Shown one piece after another: positions 51,601 through 64,000 of a DNA stretch of 64,000 nt. Position 1 is the first letter of the stretch. Every line of letters begins with the position of its first letter. A model generated the notes under the pieces. The model ran no database searches. It was given only the letters and a program-made list of their open reading frames with translations, and was not told where the DNA came from. This DNA comes from Andrena cerasifolii (lineage: Eukaryota > Arthropoda > Insecta > Hymenoptera > Andrenidae), in NCBI RefSeq assembly GCF_050908995.1, contig NC_135125.1, positions 13,045,011 through 13,109,010 of the forward strand, written 5' to 3'. Both the position numbers and the translations under genes were made by a program.

Positions 51601-54600
51601 TGCACTCCGCTAAGCTTTGCTAATCGTCGTTTCATTATTCTATTTACCACTAGTTCTTCATTGGTATCCATTGTCAGTTTTCTCATTTCTGAAATTACTC
51701 GGATAGAAGTCTACCGAATTTTCATTCTGCTGAATCAATATCATTAAGTCAGTGATAATTATTAATTATGCAGATTGGTGTGGTTTTACATACCTTGCTA
51801 TAGAAAGTAATAATTACACTTATTAAAAACGAATTTGATTTTTTCTCAGCAATATGATTTGGAAATATGCATAATACGTACTATTGATTTAAAGTATTCA
51901 TGTTGTAAAAAAATGTCTCAAATAACATTAATTTTAACCCGTCCTATTAAAACATTTTTAGAAAACCTTTTATACAAGTTCGAACGAGGTTAATTTTAGT
52001 GATATTTTGTTTTTATATTTCTATGTGTAAATGTCTGCTCCATGATAGCGTTTTTTGTTGAAATATCATGTAAATTTAGTTCTTATATATAGCAAAGTAT
52101 ATACATAAGAAGTTATGGACGTAACTGATATAAGATTCTAAGGTGCTTTTAAAAGCACTATATGCTTCAAGATGTTGCATAAAATGAACATTAAAAAAGT
52201 GATCAAATTTGCACTCAGTACAATTTAATGGTATCATTAATCGTACAGTCAGCAGCGTACTTACTGTTCCAGCAAAACAAGTAGAGAGATTAATGATTAA
52301 TTGTTATTAAGTTTATCGGAAACATCTACAACAAAATTCTTCAGAAAAAAGTGTTCATTCATTTCTAAGGAAATTATAAATATTAAATTAAACTAGATAC
52401 AAGACACAATGTCGATCGGAGTGATTCTATCATTTTATGTTTCTTGAAATATTAAAAGTAAATAGAGAGAGAAAAGAAAATTCCAATTAATTAATTAGTT
52501 AGACTATGAGATCAAATTAATGGCGTGTGCTGAATTAGATAGAAACTATGCATCTATTAAAATACAATCACCATTAGCTTGTAACATGAGATATAGGGCA
52601 TTTTATAATAATATTAATATTGCCTTCCAAAATTTTTTGTAGCATTTATTCCATATACAAGCACGCGTCTGAATTTTTTCGCATCTTTGCCCAGACTGGA
52701 ACGTCATTCTTCCTTCTAGATCGTTATACGCAAAAGCAGATTCAACGGACTTCGCTATTTTATTAATGCTCTGAGACGCCCTTTTATTTAAAGCCACTAA
52801 TTATCTCTTCTCTCGAGAGTCACACAATGCGTTCCATCTGTTTTCTGCGTATCGCGAATTGGATAGCAACAGTAACACAAGCATACGCGTTTTGTACATA
52901 GTGAAAACTAATATATCATAAAATATTAATAATAGCTGTAAGTTAAAGAGGAGGCGACACACGGGAGACTTTTTTAAATGCATACGCGAAGCTAGATGAA
53001 TGAGAAATAAGCAGAAAATTAATTCTTTGAGGTCGTTCAGAGTCGGGGTTGGCTCATTTGGTGGTCCAGTTAACTATATTATATAAATTAAGATACGCTG
53101 GAACTCCTACTCGATGTTTTTTAGCTTTTCGTTGTTTCTTTTTCCAATTGCTTTCTCTTATATATTATGTATTGTACATTTCGTGGATTTTATATTCTGT
53201 TAATGACCATTCCATTGATAAATATGATTCTGTCGCGGGCATATAAATTAAATATTAGTATTAGCGTTGCTTCCTGTAACTGATACAATTAATACTATGG
53301 ACACCGAGCAGGAGTATCTTGCCACCGATCTCAATGTTGTGCTAACTACGACTTGAATTTACGTTCGAAACTGTCTGTATGAGTGTGACACTCTTGTATC
53401 ATTCATATTTAAGTTGAGTCCACAATTGTACTATTTACGTAACTTTTATTTGCATTAATTCTATTATTATATTACATTAATTATATTATATTACATTACA
53501 TTGTACGAATACTAAAAAAAAACAACAACAACAACAAGGCAGTTTGATGGTTTTTGTAGTCAACATTTTGTAATCATCATTTTTGTCACTGTCACGATTA
53601 TTATTGTAATAATCATTATTATGATTATGGTCATTATTATCATCATTATTATTATTATCATTATTAGTACCCTTACGAGAAGAAAATAGAGCGTGCTCTC
53701 GCGTGCATATATAGTTATTATATATGTATGCGCGGCAGTTTCGCAGCACGTGAGCGTGTATGTATGTGCGCGCGCGTGGTATGTATGTATGTATGTATTT
53801 ATGATGTGTATACATATATATATTATATAATGTGTATATAATATATATATATGCACACGCAATTATTCATAAATGAATTGAATACAACTAACTTTATGTA
53901 GAATGAGAAAGGAATGAATTGTTCTGCGCATTAAAGTTTTTTAATATAAAGATCATTAAGATGAAAGTCCACAAAAAATCATACAATGGAGATATTTAAA
54001 TTAACATTGTTGTACACAGTGATACAATTATAATATAAGCATATGAATAAAATCTATTAGAAAATATATGCTCGAAGTTTTTTAATTTTGTTTCTAATAC
54101 ACTCAATATTTATTTTGTATGTTTTACTTGGCGAAAGCAACACTCATGGCTGGTATCCTCTGCACACTGCATTTCACTATATCTTCAGCGATCTGTCTCT
54201 TGTAATGAGAAATTGTTAATTGCACATATTCACGGTTAGATGCACGTTACATTGAATTACAGGGAACTCTTCCAATCGGCCATCAAGAAAGAAAACGAAG
54301 AAGAACACACCAAGTACAGGACCACCACCGACAACAACCACTGTTACACCGGTAAGATAATATTTCTGTGGGGAACACCTAAATTGATAGCAGTGACTGT
54401 ATAAGTAACAACAATACACGCTCTTCTATTGTATAATTCTTCATTGTAATTGAAATACTTTGTTTTCTCGTAATTCATATTCTTAACGTTATGATAATTA
54501 AGAATTAACACTGTGTAAAATATTGATTCCATGTACATTTCAAGGCATATTGTCTTAGTATTGTAAGAATAATATCTCACCGTAAGTTGTTAGTTGATAT

Positions 54601-57600
54601 TATAAAATATAATGCAAACCTCGTGGTGTAAATAGTAAAACTTTCTTCTCTCCACAATATATTAAATGATAGTACACTCTTCAGGCGCCTACATTGAATC
54701 ACACTGGAGGTCTTCTAATGAACAGTCAACCCCCAACAAATTCTACGGGACCAATAACAAAGCCAGCTGTTACTCAACCTAGCAATATTTCTTCAGAACA
54801 AGGTGCGTGAAGCGCATAATTCGTTCTCAAATTTATAACTTAATTTAAATGGCTGTTATTTCATATGAGAATATGAGATATACCACACACAGGCGAATAA
54901 GAATAATATTGAGAAAGCTTGGCTATCCAAATCCATTTATAGCATTATTCAACACGATACCACAGTGTCATTTAATTTTATACAATTGCGACGTATGAGA
55001 ATATATAAAGGTTGAAAGCACGTCGTATATGATTTCAATAGAAATATCCCATTAACTTCGTAGCTCGTATTTGCAATTTTTAATAACATTTATTTTCTCA
55101 ATTTCTTTTAGGTGGCAATAGTCAACAATCTGTAGCGGTAGCGGCTGTTATAGTTGGCCAAGGGATGTCTGTAGCAAGTCATGCATCTATGCCAGCGCAA
55201 CCGTCGCGACCCACGGCCATGGCTACGGCTGCACCTGTAAAGAAGCCAACTCCACCACCACCAACTACATCTAATCCACCAACACCGTCAGTATCGGTAC
55301 CAACTCCACCACCAAGTGTTACACCTACAAATACGAATTTTATGGTAGCTTCACCGGTTGTGCCTCAGCCACCACAGCCACCCACATCTGTTAGTTCCTT
55401 TTCAAATGCAAATACGCCTGTACCCACAGACGGGACAACTTTAACTCAACAGTCGGACCTTCTGCAACCATATAATACTCTAGGTACACGTCTCATTGTA
55501 TTATATACTTAAGGGTCTATTATAACTACAACCAGTTGCCTTCATATACAACGAATTGTACAGAAACAGTCTTCCAAATTCTATTTCGTCATGAGAGTTT
55601 CGTATGTAACGCGCCAGAGGAAATTATAAGTGTCGCGAGGGAAATTTCTATGAATGTATTCCAACGAAAGCTTTCTCTTATACAGCTCCCGTGCCTACAC
55701 AGACGTCGTTGGAACAAACGCTGTCGATAAAAAAGGAGCCGCACATAGCAATGATTCAGGCGCCGCATACGAACGCCAATAATACCAATTTGAATATACT
55801 ATCGGACGTGAAAGCTCCAGTGAACATGATGCCGACGAGTATGGCGTCCAATTTGAATTTGGGAAATATATCCATGGCCAATCTGAATATGAATTTATCG
55901 CAAGGATTAGCGACGCATATGTCAATGCACAATCAATTGGAAAATATGATAAATACTACTTCGCCATTGACCAGTATACAAAATTCGCATAGCGTTACGA
56001 TGTCGCAACAGCATTCCAACGGATTCTCTAACATGAAGCGGGAGAATTCTCCCCCAAACTTGTTGAATAATAACGGTATACCTGGGCTTAACATGGGGAT
56101 GAATATGGGAGGAATAGGTTCCATCTTTGATCCCTTGTCTATCGTTTCCATGCCAATGCAAACGTCTCAAATGCCAATAAAGAAAGAAGAGAAATCGCTA
56201 CCTATCTCTCAAGCACAAATGGCTCAGAAGCCCATGGATGGTATGTTTGACGTTCACTTCAATTTAAAGCATGCATTCTAAGGAACATCGTGTAACCATA
56301 TGCAGTCGGTCAATTTGAATTTTCAATTTTAGATATATGTTGTATCTAATACCGCTTAGTTGCCGCTGTGTTTATTTATTTCCAATTATCAGTATTTCAT
56401 TACATTTGAATTATTCTTCGTGCTTTTACTTTTATTACATTCCTATTGAAACAATACACTGTTATAAGAGATTCTGTAAGAAATATTTTCTATTTTTTTT
56501 ATAACACATGTAAGTTTTCGAATTCTAATTTTCTACTATTGCACAGCATAACCGCGAGTAACACTAATATAATGAAACATGCGCATCTGCTTTATTAGAA
56601 ATTATTTTTATTTACGCCTTATTCGTTCACCGTCTGCTGTTTATATTCTAGATCGCTATATTAACTGCTTACTAATCGAATGTATAATGCCGTTGCTCTA
56701 GCCGGAGCTCTTTTTGCAGAAGTGAATACACTAGGGATGCCACCAATGGGGAACCATTCGAGTTCACAGCTCATGCCTGAGAAAAAGATGACGCCGCCTG
56801 ACTCCAAGAATCCTGCGGCGAACTTTGCATCAGCCTTCAAGAACAAGGTAGGAGAATAACTGTTTTGAGTATGGATGGGTTTCTCGAAGCGTTGGAACCC
56901 CAGAAAATTTCGAATTTTGAGAATTCGAAACTTTGCACCTTTTTCGTGATTTGAAACTTTCGATGCCCATATAAGGAAAAGTATAAAATCAATGAATAAA
57001 AAATCGTTCGCAGCGTCCCTTGAGAATTTGTATATTGTTATATTTTTGTTTGTATTTGGTTTAATATTTGTATGGTTTATGGAAAAATTTGTTCAGCTCA
57101 GTTCTTAAAGCAAGATATTCCACTTACAAAACAGAATTAACACTTCAAGTTTGGAGAAATTCGAAGCCTTACAAAGTTTCGGATTCGAGTTTCGAGAATT
57201 TAAATATTAGATTTGCACCCAGCTCTAGTTTTGAGTGCAACATATTGAGAGATGTATTGTTCCGAAGGTTGTTTCATCGGTTTATTTTGTTCCTTAAATT
57301 TGCACAGACTGTGGAACAAAATGTGAAAAATGCCTCATCATGGTCGTCTCTGGCTCAAGCATCGAGTCCCCAATCTGCAGCGGGAAGTAGCATGAAGAGT
57401 GCTGCTCGCGATTCGTTCCAAGCATTCAAAAAACAGGCTAAGGAAAAACAAGATAGGGTTAGTACATAACAGTATTCCTTCTGGGAAGAATATCGTGACT
57501 TCATTTGTGAATGATACTTGGAATTTTCGGTACGGTGCACGGATAGCGGTTTTATTCTTTTATACTCCATTCAGATGTGGATTGAATGATCACAAGCATC

Positions 57601-58286
57601 AAATTTCTATTTCTACAGCAAAGAGCTTTATTGGAACAGCAGGAAATGCGTAGGCAACAGAAAGAGCAAGCGGAAAGGGAGCGTCTGCGGCAAGAGAACG
57701 AGAGAAGAAGAGAACGAGAGGAAGAAGACGCGTTAGACAAAGTTAGGAAAACTGTTGGCGATCAACAAGGGAATGTCATGACTACCACTACATCGAGGGC
57801 GGAAGAGGTGAAGGCCATTGTCGATACCGATAGTAGTAGTCCGAGTCATTCATCCGGTCAAGACAAAGCTGTGGCTGAGAGGGAACGTCAAAGGCTACGG
57901 GAGCAAGAGCGACGGCGCCGCGAAGCGGTAAGTCAAATATCATCTATTTCGCTGCAAGTTTCTTGTTCTCCTCTGCGACGTGTTCCGTGGATCAAAGCCA
58001 CATTACAAGTATATCAGAATTGGGATCGAAAACCATCAGTTTCGTGTATAGGCGTAATATCGGAGATAAAATGTTACAATATTAAATGCAAATTATTATA
58101 AAGCTTTGTGAAAGTACTTAATCGCGGGTAGAAAGCGACAGATACCGAATAGGTTTTTTTCAGTCGTCGATAGTTCCTCGTGGGCGAATTCGCCAAGAAT
58201 GGGTATATTTATTATTTCAGATGGCTGGGCAAATTGACATGAACATGCAAAGTGATTTGATGGCTGCGTTTGAGGAATCGTTATAA
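42483..58286 (+). CDS. fs(1)h: fs(1)h / BRD4-like BET protein, long isoform
   Basis: Twenty-two coding exons: 42483-42518, 43124-43165, 44136-44384, 44465-44659, 44779-45387, 45773-45847, 46179-46274, 46353-46454, 46542-46687, 46769-46919, 47002-47569, 47663-47821, 48305-48424, 48536-48685, 54263-54351, 54685-54802, 55112-55483, 55686-56240, 56720-56847, 57308-57457, 57619-57927, 58221-58286. Total 1494 residues. Bromodomain 1 spans about 75-180 (WPF 95-97, acetyl-lysine contact N154) and bromodomain 2 about 410-515 (WPF 438-440, N497). The ET domain lies at about 740-820 (SYDEKRQLSLDINKLPG), followed by a Ser-rich SEED stretch. The long tail is Pro/Gln/Met-rich, then a charged helix (residues in 57619-57927) and the P-TEFb-binding end (IDMNMQSDLMAAFEESL). 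BET proteins read acetylated histones and recruit P-TEFb to promoters. The 14-codon exon 43124-43165 is the least certain. Confidence 0.92.
48691..54262. other. Long fs(1)h intron / possible short-isoform 3' UTR
   Basis: AT-rich, without supported coding exons on either strand. It includes simple repeats near 53620-53670 (ATT-type), 53770-53800 (TATG-type) and 53810-53855 (TA-rich). The minus-strand frames at 51429-51686 and 53486-53862 are composed of such low-complexity sequence. AATAAA at 49475 lies about 790 bp after the short-form stop. Confidence 0.5.
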
Positions 58287-61200
58287 TGTTATTCGCTGCT
58301 CATTATAAATCCACTGAAACCGGGCAGGACTTGGATGAAATATTTGGCGCTGGACGGTACCGCAGAAACGTATTAATATATACGTCAGTCAATAAGAAAA
58401 AAAACACTGATAAATAATAATGATAATAAAGTAACGGTAAACCGAATAAGAAGTCGGTATAATAGTAGAAAAATGGTGGTGCGGGTTGGGACATTCCAAC
58501 GGAGAATCCTAATTTCATTGCTCGAGAGTTCGGGCCACAAAGAGACAGTTTATCAAATGACGCAGAACTAATTGTGTGTAATCGACGGACACCTAAGTGT
58601 GACCATGTAATTAGATAAATACTTACACGACACTTTGAAAATGCTACACTGACTATTGTGTTACATTTTTCCGGTTTTCATAAGTTTGTACTTTATGTAA
58701 ATTTGGAAACAAAACAAAAAATATTACACAGAAGATAAGTGAAAGAAAGAGAGCGAGAGTGAGCGCGAGGCAGAGAGAGAAAAAGAGAGAATGTCGCGTG
58801 TGATTAGTGAATGTGTGAATAATGAAAGTGAGCGTGGGGGAGAGTAAAAGTTGTGTACATTTAGTTAAGTTTTATATTTTTCCACATTCAGTCATTAATC
58901 GTTGGTAGGATTACATAGACAGTGTTTCTGCCAATAATACATATAATTATTAGGTATTACTAATAATTTCATTTGCAGATTTCTTTCTCGATTATGAATA
59001 TACACTATTTGTAATCACGAGATAGGTAGGCTTGTTAAGTCAATAATATAGAGAGATATACCTAATGCGAACATACACATTGGTGAATTTAATCGTATCG
59101 ATCATCACGATGGCTCGCACGACTCTCTATTAACTACGTCGATCTCGATTGGGTTAGAAGTCAGGCGGGGCCAATCGATTGATTTCGAAAATATTTGTAA
59201 ACTCACCTTAGAACAAAGTCGTCAATTATTACGAGTAACGGTAAGGTGATTGTAGAATGATGTAGTTTCGATCCTACCAACCATTAGATCAGATCAGACG
59301 TACGTACCTAATCCTTGGTATGCTTTTATGATCGTGGAAAAAGGGAGAGCGTGACACGATATCGGCCCCGCAAATGGAGCATTATTTAGGAAAGGATTAT
59401 GTATTTATTTGTTCGATAAAACGAATTATCAGAAAAAAAATTCATTAAGGAGATGCTAGAACTATAAAGAAAATTATTAAAACTTTGCTTCGAGATTGCA
59501 CGTGTACAGGCGTAAAACCAGCGATTTGAAATTTTCCAAAAAAAAAAAGAAGAAATCTAGTCGCTCATCTATCAATGTACGCGAATATTATGTGCATCTT
59601 GAATGTATAAAAAAAATTCAATCGGCAAAAAAAGTACAAAAAATGATATTTCAATGATTATTGATTGCAGTTTGGGCTTCTTACGTACTACTATAACTCT
59701 ATTACTATTACGATGGGATTCATTTATAAAACGAAGTATTTGAATTTGTAGAAGTTATAAGAATAGTGGCTATAGTGGTACACACACATTACTGATAACA
59801 AGAGTTGTTACGTGAGGTATATTATTATTAATATTATCATTATTAAATTATTTCATTAATGCAATTTTATTTTTTTTTAAGAGCCTCTTCGAACCTGCAA
59901 ATGTCTTTCTTTATCGTAGCGTGACGAACGATAGCTTTGTTTGGGATTAAAGAAACGCTACGCTGGTACGAATAGCTTGTGGCATTGAGACAGGCTTGCT
60001 CGTATTTTTGCCTCGTTAAAAAAAGAATATACGAATCACAAATATATATGTTCCTTTCTACGTGATACTAGATCAAATGCTTTGCAGCAGCGAGCAATGC
60101 AGTGGTGGTGTTGAATAATATTTGCAGAACGTACACGCAGTCTGGGTACATCCTTGCGCAAATGATGATCGCCAGATCGTCGGGACGAATTTATCTTGTT
60201 GTAGAGGACCGATTACTTTTATCTCACTGGAAAGGCACGGATCGCACGCGATATTGATGATAGCTCGTCAATGTGTAGCGTTCAATTTTATTTATTCTAC
60301 GTTTCTTTTACAGCGATCTATCATGGGTGGTATCGTAATACCTCGCTTTTAAAAAGCCTCACAAATTTTCGCCTTCTTTCTGCCGGTATTTGATGTAGGA
60401 TTGGAGGACGAGTTCACGATAGACACGACCAATAGACAAAAATGGAGAAGGAGAAATTCGTTAGAATCGCGAAGTATATTTGATACGCGTCGAAACGCCG
60501 AGCCCCTCGCCAAAAGATCATCGTGCGTAACGACATTGTAGTATGTACAGAGGATTTATGTCGCATCGTGTTTGTTTAAATATTGTCATTCAGGTTCCTC
60601 GAGCGCTTCCTCCGAGCATGCACGGAGTCGACACGCGTGTCGAAAAACGTGTCGGGATAACGAGAACAGACAAAGCGTTGGAGGCATGTATCGATACCGA
60701 AGATCACGGAGTTAGTATCCACGTTGTTTAGCATAATATGACTGTGTGTATGCGTGTGCATGGTTATAGCTATGTATAAATTGCGATCGACAAAAGGTAC
60801 GAGACAAATACAAATTTCTATGTGCAAGTGTATGGATTCTGCGGCGAACCGCCGGCCAGAACGTATTCGTTGGAAAACTGACGTTGTGAATAATTGTTCA
60901 AGGTAGTCCTCGCGTATCGGTAGAATTGATTGCGAGTCCTTAATTTGCGGCTAATTTAAATACTCCGCGAGAGTACAGGATCGCAAAAAAAAGGGGTCTA
61001 AAACGATAGGGCTGGCGTGAAATGCAGGGGGGGGCTGGAGAGTCCACGTGGATTCGCGCTGTTATTCGCTATTCCGTTTTCGTCGTTAAGTACATAGGAG
61101 ATGATCGAAGGAAACCTCGTCGTTAATGGCGACAAAAGCAACAAGTCCCCATCCGTTGGGATGCTCTTTGTTCTCGCGTGTTGTGTGCGCTTTCATATCA

Positions 61201-64000
61201 GTACGATCTCGCACTCGGTGATCGTCGATACTAATTCTAGCAATACACTAGACTATCCTACGTCCTTTTATTTAAAGTACCGGGACCGTTCCCGGGAATT
61301 CGTTAATCAAAATTCAAGATTTACAATGAATCTTGGCTCTCGACCTTTAGCAATCTATTCGCTGCGATATCAATGTTCGCGCGCCTTAGCATATAAAATG
61401 GTTTTAGTCATCCGTATGTTGATTGTTGTATGCGCTTGATGTGGTGGGGCGATCTCTTGCAGGAGGGTGTCTGGGGTGAATGTAAAGGGGAACGATCTTT
61501 TTGTACGAAGATGTGTTTCCGTAACGAATATGATCGTCTCGTAGGAATAAGTTCAATGAAATTTAACTTTGGGCGCGATGAAGAAATGTATTGTTTTGGT
61601 TTGGTAACATCGATCTCCGGCAGTGGAGCAAGATTATCGAGAACGTGTATTATTGGCATATATACTTGGAAATCCAATGTATCTGCTATATTTGAGTACA
61701 ATAGGTACTTTGTAATATGATTTTAACGACAGCTACGGCCGCGAAGGCGTTGATGCAGACATTTAAGTGGTTGCGTTAAAGAGGATAACCGATTTTCTCT
61801 GTCACGAATTATCGCGTAACGTGATGGACGATCCTTCGCAATAGAGAAGATCACTGTCGGTGATATTTAAATATATTTTCGTGCGAGATTGTCCCACGTT
61901 TATCTTCCAGCGAATATTTTAACGATATTCATCGTGAGTTATTTTTCTACTGGTTTTACTTTTCGTGTCCTGGGTGGTGTTGCTTGTACAACAGTGTCTC
62001 GCTCAATTTGTGACAGAAATGAAGGATCCCCTACTAAATAAGGAAACGATTTAATGTTTCTAATTACTTTTTATTTCGTTTTATCCATATTGTATCGTTA
62101 GACTGACCAATCGCAAGTGTCTTCGAATGTTTCAAAGAATTCCTCTGATCAATGAAGTGCACCGCATTAAATTAACGAGCTCAATAGTGACACGAATTCT
62201 AAAACAAGAAAAAAATATTGAAAAGAGAGAGAAAAACGAAAAGTGCGTTCGAGGTAGAGAAAGAGAGCGGGAGAGAAAGGGGAATTTGCGATAGAAATGG
62301 GAATGAAAGTGAGAATGAAAGAGAGAAAGGTGATGAATGCATGCGCTTAGGTATTATGATTGTATAATACGTGGTTTGTAATTGTACATAAGAGGAGAAA
62401 TCATTGGCAGCAATTTAAACAGAATACAGATATCTATGTATAAAAAGTAATAAGTACTACTACACACCTCTATATATGTGATAAGGTTTGTAATATTTAA
62501 GGGAGGCCGATAGATTGTATAACCTACTAGATCTCAGAGTAAGTTATTAGGTAAAGACGTAATAATTCGTAAGTAACACCAAAATCACTCCGCTGTATCA
62601 AAAAATAATTTTTTATATAAGTTCCCACGGGCGCACATCATCTCCAATGGCACATGAGTTTTAGTAGACTTATTACGACTAACGATAGCAAGGCGTTAAG
62701 CTGGTTGTACATAAATAATAATGAAATGAAGAATAAATGGCTAAAAATAAAGAAATGCTTGATGTTGTTAAGTAAGAGAGAACGTTTACTGGGCCAAGCT
62801 CGCACGCTTACCCTTGATTTCCACTACACCATCACTGTTTAAACGAAACCTTACACTTTTCCTCTGTTTGTGTAATCCACGTCTTAGAAAAATCAAATAA
62901 ACAAAAAAAAAAAAATATCGAACCTTTGACACAACTTTTCTACGTAAATACATCTCGTATACGTAAAGTACGTTCTAAGCTTTTGCGCAATACATTTTCG
63001 AAACAAGTTATTGCGGTATTGATCTGGATTTAAATCATTAAGGACATACGTTGTAAGGAACTCCTGATGAAATCTTCAATTTTTCATTAAATAATCGCAG
63101 GCTTAAAAGATACACGAATCCATGTTTTATTTAATTCTCGATTTACTTAACAATATCAAATGGAATTACGTTGTCTATACTATTATTAGTCCCTAAAAGT
63201 AAAAAAAAAAAAAGAAAACGTTTATTACATATTCGAATCAACGTTGCGAGGTAAATGTGAATACAAGAGTTACTGCGGGATATTAATCATACGTACATAC
63301 AAAATTATGTTTCTTAGTTTGTAATTTTGCATGCTATATATAAAGATATAAATACATATATAAATATATAAATAAAGAGAGAGGGCGTGTGTACGTGTGT
63401 GTGTGAGAGAGAGAGAATGATGAACGGAAGAGTGAGAAACTGGAATACGAGTTGTGTTATATAGTCATCGATAGAAAAGATACTAACTAAAACATTATTG
63501 TCTCATGTTTGACGTTTTCTCTTATGTTGCGGATCTATTAGAAAAGATAAGAAACATCATTGTGTATACTATTAATACAGATAATGCATATTATACGTTA
63601 TTATAATCTCTGTGAGTATGCTAATTATTCTAAGGTTTAATTATTAATAACTAATTGAAAGTAACCATGCTGGTAGTTTTTCATTATATGAACCTCATCC
63701 TGTCTCGAAGAAGTCGACGTGCAGAATTCGCGATATTAATTTTGTTAAGATGAAATATAAAAATACATTTAACGTATGAAATATCAGTAAATCTAATTTT
63801 GTTCTAGTATATTACGTGTAATCTGAATTTCTTTATTTAGCTAATAATCAATCTTCCATACAAATCACTCGTTGCTTTGAGCTTCAATGGATATATCGTA
63901 TTTATAAAATGTTATATAACTTTATCTTAGTTTAATATATATTTTACGGTGTTAACCAAATATCGCACTGTTTCTTGAAATGATAAAATTCTTTCAACCT
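58287..64000 (+). other. Probable 3' UTR of fs(1)h and downstream flank
   Basis: No supported coding exon or RNA gene was seen in the last 5.7 kb. The sequence is AT-rich with three GA-rich stretches (about 58738-58790, 62215-62330 and 63375-63435) and short poly(A) runs. AATAAA occurs repeatedly, for example at 58434 and 62896, so several 3' ends are possible. The open frames at 60122-60352, 61101-61439 and 61430-61720 have no domains. Long 3' UTRs are common for fs(1)h-type regulators in insects, but without transcripts the border cannot be placed. Confidence 0.45.

Noticed and set aside
53486..53862. Minus-strand ORFs rich in Asn, Ile and Tyr
   Set aside because: They translate ATT-, TATG- and TA-type simple repeats.

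Overview
This is a stretch of animal nuclear genome. Split genes with GT-AG introns, many under 150 bp, and orthologues such as fs(1)h, TRAPPC11, NCAPD3, PBK, AIP, EMG1 and a kraken-like hydrolase point to an insect. The compact introns, AT-rich background and local GC-rich domain suggest Hymenoptera; the order is inference, and no species can be named from sequence alone.

Layout. (1) 1-8205, + strand: GC-rich domain with an ANKRD29-like gene, nearly every exon being one ankyrin repeat. Its 5.6-kb intron holds a 918-bp minisatellite of 17-bp units. (2) 9928-16339, +: a complete plasma-membrane-type syntaxin whose first four coding exons lie before, and last five after, a whole NCAPD3 gene (condensin II, - strand, 10714-14790) nested in its 4.8-kb intron. 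(3) 16513-17857, -: PBK/TOPK-like mitotic kinase, tail-to-tail with the syntaxin. (4) 18726-20319, -: secreted protein with a six-cysteine clip-like module and a long disordered tail, head-to-head with (5) a rhodopsin-like GPCR at 21029-22724, +. (6) 23628-28342, +: TRAPPC11 in 20 coding exons, followed by an unrecognised two-exon small gene (28741-29176) and a 101-bp inverted-repeat element (30531-30631). (7) 31234-33628, -: kraken-like serine hydrolase with two equal-length alternative copies of exon 3. (8) 34543-35863, +: AIP. (9) 36724-37865, +: EMG1/NEP1. (10) about 39950 to beyond 58286, +: fs(1)h, the BET bromodomain gene, able to encode a 900-residue short form and a 1494-residue long form, followed by a long AT-rich probable 3' UTR to the window end.

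The genes do not form one pathway. They are mostly housekeeping functions: membrane traffic (syntaxin, TRAPPC11), mitotic chromosomes (NCAPD3, PBK), chaperone/receptor maturation (AIP), ribosome biogenesis (EMG1) and transcription (fs(1)h). No prokaryotic system, CRISPR array, tRNA or rRNA was seen. The least ordinary features are the nested NCAPD3/syntaxin pair, the exon duplication in the hydrolase, the indel-free minisatellite, the clip-like orphan and the alternative stop of fs(1)h. Exon borders were worked out by hand from frame, splice consensus and family similarity; total coding lengths of the complete models are divisible by three.
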